Made by a program: the position numbers and the translations under genes
Shown: in pieces, positions 37,874-50,011 of the stretch
How positions within the stretch are numbered: position 1 is the stretch's first letter
Layout of the letters: each line of letters starts with the position of its first letter
Notes under the pieces: model-generated
Told to the model about the DNA's origin: nothing
Database searches by the model: none
The model's input: only the letters and a program-made list of their open reading frames with translations
Source: Natronococcus sp. AD-5
GTDB taxonomy: Archaea; Halobacteriota; Halobacteria; Halobacteriales; Natrialbaceae
Reading direction: 5' to 3'
DNA length: 64,000 bases
NCBI RefSeq assembly: GCF_030734285.1
Contig: NZ_CP132295.1
Coordinates: forward strand, 868,001-932,000

Positions 37874-38691
37874 GTGAAGCAATCGGAGACGGTCGTTACG
37901 AACCGATCGATTGACGCGGTACTGCTTCCCACGACGGAAACGATGGGACACCTGCGGGTGCGGATCGGCGGAATAGAGTTCGCCGCAGCCGTTGATGCCG
38001 ACGTAAACGTCTTTTCGGTCATCGGTACGTCGGAACCTGGCGGCGGAAAGGCGCTGCTCAACTCCACTGCGGCCGAAGAGCGCATGTCGATTGAGGTTAC
38101 AGCTAGGGAGGCTGTCGATCTCGTCGTCATGGGAACGATGGACGAACGGACCTCGAACGGTTCGTACCCAGAAGCGTCACCGAGCCCGTTCTTCGGACTT
38201 CCCAGATGCCGGTGCTCGCAGTCTCACCAGAACAGGACGTGCTTCAGCCGCTCGAACGGCGATACGACGAGATACTCATCACGTCTGATAGAAGCGAAGG
38301 AGTCGCGGCTGAGCCCGATTGGGTGGTTTTCGTGGAGACCGTGTCCGACGTGATGCTTCACTTGTCGTATTCGGTCGACACGAGTCGGTACCAGATCGAC
38401 CAGCAACCGGCGGAGATGCTGTCCACACTCGAGCGAAGGGGTGAAGAAGCGCTCGAGACAGTCCGCGAACGCGTTAGAGGCGCTGAGGTAAGTCGCTCCG
38501 GTTCGATCACAAGCGGTCCACAGGCGAACGTGATTTTAGTATAGGGTGAGAGGCACGACATCGATCTAAACATCATGGGGACTCACGGACGATCGGGCGT
38601 CGCGCAGCGGGTTTTCAACAGCGTCACGGAGAACGTCGTCCGCCAGGCCGACGTCCCGGTGTTTTGCGTTCCACGAGACGGAAAGCGATAG
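37874..38691 (+). pseudogene. Degraded tandem universal stress protein
   Basis: Pieces of two UspA domains: AVLLPTTETMGHL ... REAVDLVVMGTMDE in one frame, then MPVLAVSPEQDVLQPLERRY and SYSVDTSRYQID in another, ending in VILV with an in-frame TAG at 38542-38544, after which [20 protein letters not shown] and ENVVRQADVPVFCV continue in the same frame to TAG at 38689-38691. The second half matches the tandem Usp at 34879 (YSVDTTR, LERRGEEA, ENVVRQAD). So it is a decayed duplicate with at least one stop and one frame change. Confidence 0.8.
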
Positions 38692-38880
38692 CAATACACC
38701 GTCTGAAACTTTCGCTGTAGTTCGTCGATGGGGTATAACGGATCCGCCGGAGATACAGACGACCAGTCGCTCGCCCAATTCCTCACCTCGCCGCGTTATA
38801 CGCCGGCATCGTGATTGAGCGTCCATCACGTTCGCAGTGCCGTCCGACGCAACGCGGGTACGCTCTGCGAGTGACAGTGA

Positions 38881-38904
38881 CGGGACTGTAACTTATTTGT
38901 CCCG
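38881..38904. promoter_or_regulatory. Inverted repeat CGGGAC-N12-GTCCCG around a TATA-like box
   Basis: Perfect 6-base arms at 38881-38886 and 38899-38904 flank ACTTATTT, 23-46 bases upstream of the Usp ATG (38927); a GGAGG is at 38911-38915. The arms resemble the GGGAC/GTCCC core of the mycobacterial DosR box but with a longer spacer, so this likeness may be chance. Confidence 0.5.
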
Positions 38905-38926
38905 GCCGGTGGAGGAATCTTACATC

Positions 38927-39331
38927 ATGTACGAGACCATTCTCGTCGCGACGGACGGCAGTAGCGCGGCAGAGCGGGCGGTCGACGGCGCGATCGACCT
39001 CGCGTCGACGTTCGACGCCGAGCTACACGCGATTTCTGTCGTCGATACCAGCCGATACGGCGATTCGATGCTCTCGGGTACGGAAGGTGTCATCGACGAG
39101 CTGAAAGGACGCGCTGAAGTGGTTCTCGAGGAGGTGGAGACGCGAGCAGACGTCGATGTGGCGACAGAGGTGCGGCACGGCCGACCCCACGAAGAGATCG
39201 GCGAGTACGCCGACGCGATCAATGCCGATCTGCTCGTGCTCGGCAACCGGGGTCTTGGAGCCAGCGACCAGATCGGCAGCACCGCAGAGCGCGTCGTCAG
39301 GTACGTCGACCGACCGGTGCTGACGGCCTGA
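38927..39331 (+). CDS. Universal stress protein, single domain
   Basis: 134 residues from ATG 38927 (YETILVATDGSSAAERAV). The loop is GNRGLGASDQIGS: seven rather than nine residues between Gly and the last Gly, so it may not bind ATP normally. Preceded by the inverted repeat above. Tandem with the next Usp (66 bases apart). Confidence 0.92.
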   Translation: MYETILVATDGSSAAERAVDGAIDLASTFDAELHAISVVDTSRYGDSMLSGTEGVIDELKGRAEVVLEEVETRADVDVATEVRHGRPHEEIGEYADAINADLLVLGNRGLGASDQIGSTAERVVRYVDRPVLTA

Positions 39332-39397
39332 GTACCTCCCCACGACCTATCAGCTCGTTCAGTATTAGCTATTTGGCAGCTTTCGACGTGAAGTTCG

Positions 39398-39823
39398 ATG
39401 CCGATGTACGACACGATTCTCGTCCCGACCGACGGAAGCGATCCGGCGAACCGGGCGGTAGAACACGCGCTAACCCTCGCGGACAGGTACGGCGCCGACC
39501 TGCACGCGATATACTGCGTCGAGACCCACCGGTACGGCGAACCCGCGCTGAGCAGCGCCGAAATCGTCCTCGACGACCTCGAGGACCGCGGCACCGTGAT
39601 GCTCGAGGAAATCAGCGACCGGGCGGACAACGCCGGAATCGACTGTAGCTGGACCGTGTGTCACGGCCAAACCTGGGAGGAAGTCAACGAGAAAGCGGCA
39701 GAAATTGATGCGGACTTGATCGTGATCGGCTATCAGGGACAGAGCCACACGCGAACGGACCGGATCGGCAGCGTCGCCGAGCGGATCGTGCGGACCGCGA
39801 ACCGGCCAGTCCTGACCGCCTGA
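39398..39823 (+). CDS. Universal stress protein, single domain
   Basis: 141 residues (YDTILVPTDGSDPANRAVEH). Loop GYQGQSHTRTDRIGS has the normal nine spacing. Carries three cysteines (YCVETHRYGE, IDCSWTVCHGQ), which is unusual for the family. Paralog of the previous gene, probably from tandem duplication. Confidence 0.92.
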   Translation: MPMYDTILVPTDGSDPANRAVEHALTLADRYGADLHAIYCVETHRYGEPALSSAEIVLDDLEDRGTVMLEEISDRADNAGIDCSWTVCHGQTWEEVNEKAAEIDADLIVIGYQGQSHTRTDRIGSVAERIVRTANRPVLTA

Positions 39824-39946
39824 GCGTTCGTCACACCATTCTTGCTGCGTTTTCAGGTCGAGAGGCCGTCACTGAAACGTTCCGGTTGACGTTGATCGTT
39901 GCTGTCCTGCTTGCTCTCCGGCCAGCTGCTGGTACTGCAGGACGAC

Positions 39947-40473
39947 CTATTGCATTCGCTGCTGGACCTCATCGGCCTGCTCGTCGAGCGGCGCCGTATC
40001 GATGCCGAACTCCACGAACGGTTCGAGCGCGGATTTGGCCGCTGCAGATTCGGCAGGAACGGGTGGTAGTGAACGATGAGCAACGCAGCGGGGATGTTCG
40101 CCTGGTAACATTCTCGGATGAGGAGTCGGTGACGCCGTCGACGAATTCCAGGTCGTGGGAGCCGGAATGCAGGCATCGACGAGATCCTGCTTGATCGACT
40201 CGAGGGTCGCGACGCCGGTTACCGCGCCGATCTCCGCCTCGGATATGGCGGGCGCCCCGCGAGGGAGATCGCTCGACCGAGCTCGTCGGCAAGCTCCTCG
40301 AGCACGCGCACGCACCAAGATAGCGGCTCGAACGCCGGTTGCGGAAGCGCGAGGACGCTCACGAGGGTCATCATCGACGGCGCGGACAACTGGCGTACAC
40401 GCGAACAAGGCCCTGAACGAGCCCGTTCACGGTCGACTCGGGAAGGTCCGATATCTGTCCGATATAGCCGCAT
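39947..40473 (-). pseudogene. Degraded PAC2-family gene
   Basis: Pieces in three frames match PAC2 at 21139: APSMMTLVSVLALP and LEELADELGRAISLAG in one, APAISEAEIGAVTGVATLES in the second, CYQANIPAALLIVHYHPFLP in a third, then AKSALEPFVEFGIDTAPLDEQADEV back in the second. No intact frame covers it. Compare CYHADVPAVVLAVKADPYLP in the intact copy. It is a decayed duplicate. Confidence 0.75.
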
Positions 40474-40497
40474 CTATCGGAAACGGGCGGACCACGG

Positions 40498-40704
40498 TTA
40501 GCGTCGGTAGAATTCGATCTCGTCGTGCAGCGGCAGTTCTCGCTCGGCGGGTTCCCAGCTGTTTCCGTTCCGATTCAGGAATTTGACGCTCTCACAGTGT
40601 CCACATCGGAACGGATAGACCGGTCCGTTCTCTTGCGTGAGGACGACTTCGTGGTTCCACGGGTGGCGCCACTGGTGGCCGTACAGACGACACTGCCAGT
40701 TCAT
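40498..40704 (-). CDS. Small zinc-ribbon-like protein (68 aa)
   Basis: ATG 40704. CRLYGHQW at residues 5-12 and CGHCESVKF near 34-42 give a likely zinc site (C-x..H and C-x2-C), as in DUF1660-like micro-proteins. C-terminal ELPLHDEIEFYRR is acidic/basic mixed. Function unknown. Confidence 0.7.
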   Translation of the reverse strand: MNWQCRLYGHQWRHPWNHEVVLTQENGPVYPFRCGHCESVKFLNRNGNSWEPAERELPLHDEIEFYRR

Positions 40705-40884
40705 GTCGTGCTATACGGTATCACAGAAAGTAACAGTATCGGAGCGGCCATCACGAACGGCTATTTACCACCTGAACGGCCTCGCTTCCGATTTCGACCT
40801 CATTCTCGAGCCAACTTATTCATCAAAATTTTTGCGATCACGATGTTCGTCATTTGCAGTAACATATCTAATCCCGAGATCGGA

Positions 40885-43709
<2,825 letters not shown>

Positions 43710-43915
43710 TGCTATGATGGTAGGTCCTGCATCAGTCGTATTCGATCACAGTTCTCGTGGAGTGGGGATCACCCAGGTCGGACCGCTCTGCCGATCGTTT
43801 CCGGTTCGATCTCGTCGACCGTTTCCAGTCTGAACGTTCGACCGCCGACCGCTTCCGGTTCCGCGGGGTGGATAATTGCGCGGAGCAGGAGGGTGGGCCA
43901 TTGCGAGTTAGGGGG

Positions 43916-44092
43916 TCAGTCGGTCGGCGAGAACGTGACGAGCCAGGCGCCTTCGTCGCGCTGTTCGACCCCTAGTGTGACCCGCTCTCCCGGTTCGACC
44001 TCGTCTGCGCCCTCGAGTCGTCCGGTGAGACGCGCGCCCTCGTCGAACTGGCAGCATCGACCGAAGTCGGTTCGAACGCCAGCGTTGTCGGA
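43916..44092 (-). pseudogene. DUF35/OB-fold zinc-ribbon protein, C-terminal fragment
   Basis: A frame without a start, following the Usp stop, reads RTDFGRCCQFDEGARLTGRL then VEPGERVTLGVEQRDEGAWL and ends SPTD-stop at 43916-43918. This is the OB-fold half of the acyl-CoA-associated DUF35 family. The zinc-ribbon half is absent. Confidence 0.5.
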
Positions 44093-44095
44093 TTT

Positions 44096-44533
44096 TTACG
44101 CGTCAGGACGAACGATCGTGACCGAGACGGGTGCTCGTTTTGCGACCGTTTCGGCGACGCTTCCCAACACCACCCGGCCGGCGCCCGTTCGGCCGCGACT
44201 ACCTATCACGACGTGATCGATGTCGAAGTCGTCTACGGCGCCGAGAATTGCACGGGAAGGTGATCCATGTGCGATTTCCGTCTCAACCGAAATATCCTGC
44301 TCGGCGGCGATAGCTTCGTACTCATCGAGTAATTCTTCCGCCTCTCCCTCCCGTCGCTCCATGAACTCGCGGTCCCAGACGGCTTCCTCGGAGACCGAAG
44401 CGACAGTGAATGGATCGAGAACGTGCAGGACGATGATCTCCGCGCTGTCAAATTCGGTCGCCGCAACGATCAACGCCTGTCGAGAGTGGTCAGATCCGTC
44501 GACCGGGACGAGTAATCGCCTACCCCTACCCAT
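44096..44533 (-). CDS. Universal stress protein, single domain
   Basis: 145 residues (RRLLVPVDGSDHSRQALIV). Loop GSRGRTGAGRVVLGS canonical. It has a long acidic alpha2 (EEAVWDREFMERREGEAEEL). A degenerate relative is at 48900. TATA-like GTTTATC lies just upstream (44551-44557), perhaps too close for the annotated ATG. Confidence 0.92.
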   Translation of the reverse strand: MGRGRRLLVPVDGSDHSRQALIVAATEFDSAEIIVLHVLDPFTVASVSEEAVWDREFMERREGEAEELLDEYEAIAAEQDISVETEIAHGSPSRAILGAVDDFDIDHVVIGSRGRTGAGRVVLGSVAETVAKRAPVSVTIVRPDA

Positions 44534-44623
44534 CGCACGACTTGCGAACAGATAAACGAAGCATGTCCGAATTAGAGACGATCGTTGAGTGCGGCTGTTC
44601 GCGACTGCATCTCTTTCGAGGGA

Positions 44624-44833
44624 TCAATCAGTGCGGTCTTCACCGGAGGCCAGCAGCAGGACGACCGGAATCGACGCATCACGGACGATCGCCTCGCTCG
44701 TGCTTCCGAGCAAGATCGTCTTGAACGCCGATCGACCGCGTGCACCGAGGACGACGAGGTCGACATCGTGCTCGTCGATGTGTTCGAGAATCTCGGTCGC
44801 CGGGATTCCACGTCGGATAAATCTATGAGTCAA
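44624..44833 (-). pseudogene. Universal stress protein C-terminal fragment
   Basis: A 69-residue frame covers only the second half of a UspA domain: IPATEILEHIDEHDVDLVVL and loop GARGRSAFKTILLGS. Upstream, up to about 44900, further Usp-like sequence exists in other frames with stops (EIDS-stop). No first strand with D-G-S. Truncated copy. Confidence 0.75.
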
Positions 44834-45015
44834 TTTCGACCGCGAGCTATTTCAACGCTCTTGAGGGCTCTAACGCTCGAGCGGTGGTCCACCTGTCGTC
44901 GGGCAAGATACCCCCGTGATTGAGAATGTATTGTTGGAGACGAAGAACTCGACTGGTCTGTCCAGATAAAATCACGACATTTCCGCTTCAGGTCGGGTGA
45001 TACCAGGTAACGAAA

Positions 45016-45828
45016 TCACTCATAACGAACCTCTTCTCGCCACGTGGCCGTTGCGGTAACGCGGTCCTCGTCGACGTCGACCGACTGCTCGTCCGCGGAG
45101 GCACCAAGTAGCTCATCGAGCGCCTCCTCGTCCGGGTCGTCGAGGATCGCCGCGAAGTCGCCGGTGAGCGTCTCCTCGTCTTCGACGGCGAGCGACGATA
45201 CGATTCCCTCTGCGTCCTCGAGTTCCTCGAACGCCGGGTGGCGGAGTTCCTCGGTGTCGAACGGGCCGCCGTACTGACCGACGGCGACGTCGCCGTGACC
45301 AGCGGTTCCGACCAGCCACTCGAACGCCTCGGATTCGTCCGTCGCTCGGTCGACATCGCCCGCAAAGGCCCCGATGGTCGTTTCAAGCATCGTCAACGGG
45401 TCGTCCTCGTCCGCTTCGTCTTCCTCGTCGTCACCGATGACGACCACGAGCGCATTGCTGTCGACGGCGATTGCCGCGTCGTCGTCGTTCTCGACCGGCG
45501 TGTAGACATCGTACTCGCCGACTTCATCCGTTAGTTTCATCTGTCTGATGAACTCGGCCTCCGGCTCGGCGGTGAGGCGCTCGCCGATTTCCGCGGGCTC
45601 CATCGTCCCGGTCAGGACGAACGCCTCGTTGGCCTGAAGCAGTTCCTCGACAGTCGCCTCGAACGCGTCGGCATCGAGGAGCCTGCCGAGTCTGTACTGG
45701 GTGAGCGTGAGCCCGACGAAGAAGTACGCCGAGATCAGGCCGTCCGACGCCGGAGCAATCATCGGATCGGCTTCGTATTCCTCCGGGACTTCTTCGTCCA
45801 GTTCCGCTTCCTCGAGTTCTTCCGCCAC
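45016..45828 (-). CDS. Haloarchaeal conserved acidic protein, N-terminus uncertain
   Basis: From GTG 45828, 270 residues, rich in Asp and Glu, no membrane segments. The frame stays open upstream to 45954 (LPAYSQWLTIDDGAFEYTHV reads as good protein) but has no start codon there, while another frame (from 46184) ends at 45939 with EADNAGDDS. A one-base frameshift between the two frames near 45945 would restore a normal start. So the gene may be intact only if the GTG is used. Function unknown; features QYRLGRLLDADAFEATVEEL and VGEYDVYTPVENDD. Confidence 0.65.
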   Translation of the reverse strand: MAEELEEAELDEEVPEEYEADPMIAPASDGLISAYFFVGLTLTQYRLGRLLDADAFEATVEELLQANEAFVLTGTMEPAEIGERLTAEPEAEFIRQMKLTDEVGEYDVYTPVENDDDAAIAVDSNALVVVIGDDEEDEADEDDPLTMLETTIGAFAGDVDRATDESEAFEWLVGTAGHGDVAVGQYGGPFDTEELRHPAFEELEDAEGIVSSLAVEDEETLTGDFAAILDDPDEEALDELLGASADEQSVDVDEDRVTATATWREEVRYE

Positions 45829-46215
45829 GAAGTCCTCGAGCGCCGCCCAATCGACATGAGTGTACTCGAACGCCCCGTCGTCGATTGTGAGCCACTGACT
45901 GTACGCCGGTAACTCGTCGTCGACCGCTTCTTCCTCGTCTACGAGTCGTCGCCGGCGTTATCTGCTTCGGATTCCTCTGGGAGATTGTCGAGTATACTGT
46001 TCACGGTGCAGGGAAACGTCTCGGGTTCGAACCGATCCTCATCTCGTACGGACTGAAAAATACAGTCTTCAACCTCGTTTTCGATCTGGTCGGTGCGTGC
46101 TCGTACTCGCATTCGGTGATCGCGCCCTCGGCAACCTCGCAGTTGACACGTGATCATCGTCAACTCCGTCTCTCGGACGGTCATTCAACGGCTCGAACTG
46201 TTCACAGCAATCGTC

Positions 46216-47100
46216 TCACGACGCCCGCGTCACGACCAATACGGGGACATCCATCGTCTGGAGGAGGGCCGAGGTGACGCTGCCGAGGACGTAGCGACCG
46301 AGGTTTGACCGACCGCGCGCACCCATGACGACGAGGTCTATATCAGTATCATCGATGTAGTCGCGGACGCCGGCGGCGACGCCGTCGAACGACGTCGTCC
46401 GCAAGACGGCGGTCGTGATATCTGGGACTGCGTCTCCGATACCCGTTGCCACATCCTCGACGATCGCTTCGCCGTCCGCCTCGAGTCGGTCGACGAACTC
46501 GCGTTCGAGGCCGCCCGCGTCGAATGCACCGCCCGCAGCCTGTAGATCGACGACGTTCAGCACGTGAAGCGTCGATCCGTATCGTCGTGCGACCGCAACA
46601 CCCTGTCGGGCGGCACTGGCGGCGATTTCGCTTCCGTCCGTGGGAACGAGGATGTCGGAGTAGTCAGTCGTCGCGTCCGAAGCGCCCTTCCGAACGACGA
46701 AGACGGGAACGTCGCTGTGGTGGAGGAGTCGTTCCGTGACGCCGCCGAGAAGTCGCTTTCCAGACCCCGTTAGTCCTTGTCTTCCGACGACGATCAGCCC
46801 CGCGTCGCGTTCGGCTGCGTAGTCTGCGATCCGGATCGAAGGCTTTCCTTCGGTCAGTTCCATCGTCACCGGCTGGCCGATAGCGGATGCGATCTCCTCG
46901 ATCTCTTCGAGAACGATTTCACCTCGCTCTCGGAGTCGTGTCCTTTCGGCGGCAGTTCTCGTGAGTCGAAGCGATTTCCGCTCGACGACGTGCAAGACGT
47001 CGACGGTCGCGTCGAAGACACGGGCGAACTCGAGACCGCGTTTCGCCGCTTGTTCGGCCTCGTCACTTCCGTCGACGGCGATCAAGATTCGGTCGTACAT
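46216..47100 (-). CDS. Tandem universal stress protein
   Basis: 294 residues from ATG 47100 (YDRILIAVDGSDEAEQAAKR), the longer frame to 47172 is not family-like. Loop 1 GRQGLTGSGKRLLGG ends in Gly (no Ser/Thr). Domain 2: SDILVPTDGSEIAASAARQ with loop GARGRSNLGRYVLGS. Mycobacterial Rv2623-type tandem layout. Stands upstream of and divergent from the TreT fragment and sulfatase. Confidence 0.93.
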   Translation of the reverse strand: MYDRILIAVDGSDEAEQAAKRGLEFARVFDATVDVLHVVERKSLRLTRTAAERTRLRERGEIVLEEIEEIASAIGQPVTMELTEGKPSIRIADYAAERDAGLIVVGRQGLTGSGKRLLGGVTERLLHHSDVPVFVVRKGASDATTDYSDILVPTDGSEIAASAARQGVAVARRYGSTLHVLNVVDLQAAGGAFDAGGLEREFVDRLEADGEAIVEDVATGIGDAVPDITTAVLRTTSFDGVAAGVRDYIDDTDIDLVVMGARGRSNLGRYVLGSVTSALLQTMDVPVLVVTRAS

Positions 47101-47265
47101 AACTCGATGTCCGACTCCGACGCTCTTTGTTCTTCGCCAGCGGACCGACATGTGTACGGCTATTCCGATCAAACGGGCATGACTTGACGTTCCGGAGAGT
47201 GAGAACTCAAGGAGGAGCGTAGTTCACAGGAACGTTCTTCAAACCCCATCAGCCTCTGGAAGTGA

Positions 47266-47376
47266 ATGCCGGTGATCGGATCGAACGTCGGCGGAATTCC
47301 GCTGCAGATCGCCGACGACGAGAACAGCTTTCTCGTCGAGCCGACCGATCTCGGCGTGGACTTCTCGGATAACCGA
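47266..47376 (+). pseudogene. TreT-like glycosyltransferase fragment
   Basis: A short frame reads MPVIGSNVGGIPLQIADDEN then SFLVEPTDL, closely matching the donor-binding end of TreT (VVGSNVGGIPLQVEDGRNGY then LVEPDDVS). Only about 35 residues remain before the sulfatase, in the same direction. It suggests that a second treT was once here, cut at 47266. Confidence 0.75.
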
Positions 47377-47456
47377 ATCACGAAGTTCATCGACACGTGC
47401 CGTGCCGACCGCAAGCAGCCAATAATTATTCGTGGGGACGCCGTAGATCGTCGTCT

Positions 47457-48809
47457 ATGGCTGTCTCACGACCGAACATCGTACTGATAAAGTGTCACGA
47501 TCTTGGGCGGTATCTCGGCTGTTACGGAGCGGACGTCGAGACGCCGCAGATCGATGAACTTGCGGAAACCGGCGTGCTATTCGAAAATCACTTCGTGACG
47601 GCCCCTCAATGTTCGCCCAGCCGGGGCAGTTTTGTGACCGGACGATTCCCACACGTCAATGGGCTGATGGGTCTCGCACACGGGAACTGGGAACTGCACG
47701 AGGGCGAGCGCATCTTGCCGCACTACCTCAGCGGTGCCGGTTACGAAACCCATCTCTTCGGGCTTCAGCACATCACGCAGGACACCGACCGTCTCCGATA
47801 CGACCACGTCCACTCCGAGGGAAACCTCTACCCCGGGGTTTCGCCGTCCGTTCACCAAGTCAACCGCGCCCGAAACGTCGCCTCGGTCGTTTTGACGTTT
47901 CTCGAGAAGCAAGCGTTCGAATCGCCGTTTTTCGCGTCGATCGGATTCTTCGAGCTCCACCGCGTCGAGGAGGAGAACGGGCGATTCGGATTCGACAGCG
48001 ACCGCTACGAGATAGACGATCCCGACGAGGTGCGGCCGCTATCCTACCTTCCCGATCGACGCGGGATTCGACACGACCTGGCGGAGATGCACGGCATGGT
48101 GTACGCTGTCGACGAGGCTGTCGGGACAATCCTCGAAACGCTGGAGGAAACCGGACTCGACGAGGAAACACTCGTCATCTTCACGACCGAGCACGGGATT
48201 GCGTTTCCTCGCGCGAAGGGGAGCTGTTACGATGCCGGCATCGAAGCGGCGTTCCTCCTCCGCTGTCCAGGTGTCGCCGACGACGGGAACAGGTACGACG
48301 AGCTGATCAGCAACGTGGACGTACTGCCGACGCTCCTTGAGCTCGTCGACGTCGAGGTCCCCGCTACTCTCGACGGCCGGAGCTTTCTCCCCCTCTTGAC
48401 TTCCGACGGCGAGTACGAGGAGCGCGATCGAGTCTTCGCGGAGATGACCTGGCACGACATGTACAATCCGGTTCGGGCGATACGAACGGAACGGTACAAG
48501 TATATCCGAAACTTCTGGCACTTACCGGCGGTATATCTCACGAGAGATATCTTCGCGAGTGAAGCAGGCCGTATGGTCCGAGAAACAGACACCGTCCCCC
48601 CTCGTCCGTACGAGGAGTTGTACGATCTCCGAGAGAGCCCACAAGAAGACGACAACCTCGTTTTCGAACCGAGATATCGAGATGTTCGGATCGACCTCGC
48701 TCGGCAGCTTCACGAGTGGATGCAGGCGACTAACGATCCGCTCCTCAATGACCCCGTCGTTCCCGGCGATTACAGCACGATCACTTCATGGCCGCACGAA
48801 ACGAGTTGA
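47457..48809 (+). CDS. Sulfatase
   Basis: 450 residues from ATG 47457. Active-site C-S-P-S-R at Cys 52 within APQCSPSRGSF, which must be converted to formylglycine; metal residues in IKCHDLGRYLGCYGAD and TTEHGIAF. Substrate pocket HITQDTDRLRYDHVHSEGNL. It hydrolyses sulfate esters, probably of a sulfated polysaccharide or glycolipid, in the cytoplasm unless exported (no signal peptide seen). No maturation enzyme is visible in the window. Confidence 0.93.
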   Translation: MAVSRPNIVLIKCHDLGRYLGCYGADVETPQIDELAETGVLFENHFVTAPQCSPSRGSFVTGRFPHVNGLMGLAHGNWELHEGERILPHYLSGAGYETHLFGLQHITQDTDRLRYDHVHSEGNLYPGVSPSVHQVNRARNVASVVLTFLEKQAFESPFFASIGFFELHRVEEENGRFGFDSDRYEIDDPDEVRPLSYLPDRRGIRHDLAEMHGMVYAVDEAVGTILETLEETGLDEETLVIFTTEHGIAFPRAKGSCYDAGIEAAFLLRCPGVADDGNRYDELISNVDVLPTLLELVDVEVPATLDGRSFLPLLTSDGEYEERDRVFAEMTWHDMYNPVRAIRTERYKYIRNFWHLPAVYLTRDIFASEAGRMVRETDTVPPRPYEELYDLRESPQEDDNLVFEPRYRDVRIDLARQLHEWMQATNDPLLNDPVVPGDYSTITSWPHETS

Positions 48810-48899
48810 GACCCGTCTCGGGATGAAAATCCGTCAGCGACGCGAACCGAACCGTCCCTCCGGTTTCGGATAATTGTGATGATATTAATTGAATTGATA

Positions 48900-49235
48900 A
48901 TCAGAGCCGAGTGCCGATTGCATCGTCCATCTTTCGGGCGAACGATCGCGACCGAGACGGGTGTTCGCCTCGCAACGGTTTCGGCGACGCTGCCCAGTAG
49001 TACACGGCCGATTTCCCGTTCGATCTCTGCTACCCACGATGTAGTTAGCGTCGAAATCGTCGGCCGCGCCGATAATCGCTTGCGACGGCGAGCAGTGGGC
49101 GAGTTCCGTTCGAATCGAAACGCCGAGATCTGCTGCGAGCGCTTCGTACTCCTCGAGCAACTGTTCGGCCGCTTCTTCTCGTTCTTCTATGAATTCGTGA
49201 TCCCAGACCGCCTCCTCGGTCGTCGAGATAACCAT
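48900..49235 (-). pseudogene. Universal stress protein, truncated and frameshifted
   Basis: Reads EEAVWDHEFIEEREEAAEQL, HCSPSQAIIGAADDFDANYI, then frame is lost; the expected end GRVLLGSVAETVARRTPVSV and AIVRPKDG appears in another frame. Clear decayed relative of the Usp at 44096 (EEAVWDREFMERREGEAEEL). About 50 N-terminal residues with the D-G-S motif are gone. Confidence 0.8.
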
Positions 49236-49701
49236 ATTTGCCGATTTAGTGCTTTTTCAAGCGATTAATACACAGCCCTTTCTAGCTCTGCGATCGAGAC
49301 GCCCTGTCAAGGACAAGCGATCGCTGTGATTTCGATTGTTGTAGTACGAGTCTTCTCGAGCGCGTAGCGCTCCGATAATTACGTATCGAAGGTGGTGTGG
49401 TCTCTCTTAAGGTAGGAGTCGTTTCAGTGGAACCGCTAGCGCTCATCAAAGCGTCTACAACTCAATGGCTGTTTGATCCAGCGCTCTCGATGTTCGATGA
49501 GTTCCGGTAGCCGATCACTCGTCGACGACGATTGACTGCCGTTCTCGCTCGAGGGAGACGCTCCGAATATCTTCCTCAGTTGGATGGACGGGCGTACAGG
49601 TTCTCTCAACGTCGATTACGTTGCTCCGCCTTTCAATGGTGGCGAGTGTCACGATCCGCTCGGACAACGGTTATGACCAAGATAGTAGTACCATTATTGC
49701 T
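49236..49701. other. Intergenic, no clear gene
   Basis: About 465 bases. A minus-strand frame from about 49642 (GTG) to TGA near 49514 reads IERRSNVIDVERTCTPVHPT then EEDIRSVSLERERQ. It is short and without a family, so left out as a gene. Confidence 0.45.
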
Positions 49702-49905
49702 ATGCCGGCAGTGAAAGTAATCCGCGTGATGGGAACGTCCGAAGAATCTTGGGAGGACGCGGCCCGCGAGGCGTTCCGCGAAGCAAGTCAGACGGTCAAC
49801 GATATTTCCGGGATTCACGTTGAGCGGTGGACGGCGGATGTCGAAGACGGCGAAATCGTCCAGTACAGGGCGACGACCGAGATCGCGTTCCCGGTCGAAC
49901 ACTGA
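49702..49905 (+). CDS. Dodecin (flavin-binding protein)
   Basis: 67 residues from ATG 49702, dodecin length. Seen: MPAVKVIRVMGTSEESWEDA, REASQTVNDISGIHVERWTA with the conserved Trp that stacks on the flavin, then VQYRATTEIAFPVEH. Dodecin is a 12-subunit shell; the haloarchaeal form prefers riboflavin/lumichrome and buffers flavins during darkness or stress. Upstream of a Usp gene in the same direction (106 bases). Confidence 0.93.
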   Translation: MPAVKVIRVMGTSEESWEDAAREAFREASQTVNDISGIHVERWTADVEDGEIVQYRATTEIAFPVEH

Positions 49906-50011
49906 CATTCACACCGAAACCATGGCGACGACCGCTCCGGGCCCAGCTGTGGGTATTGTCGACGTGACTGGGGCAAACGTCCATGGGGTGGATCGCTGAT
50001 AAGCATCTCTC

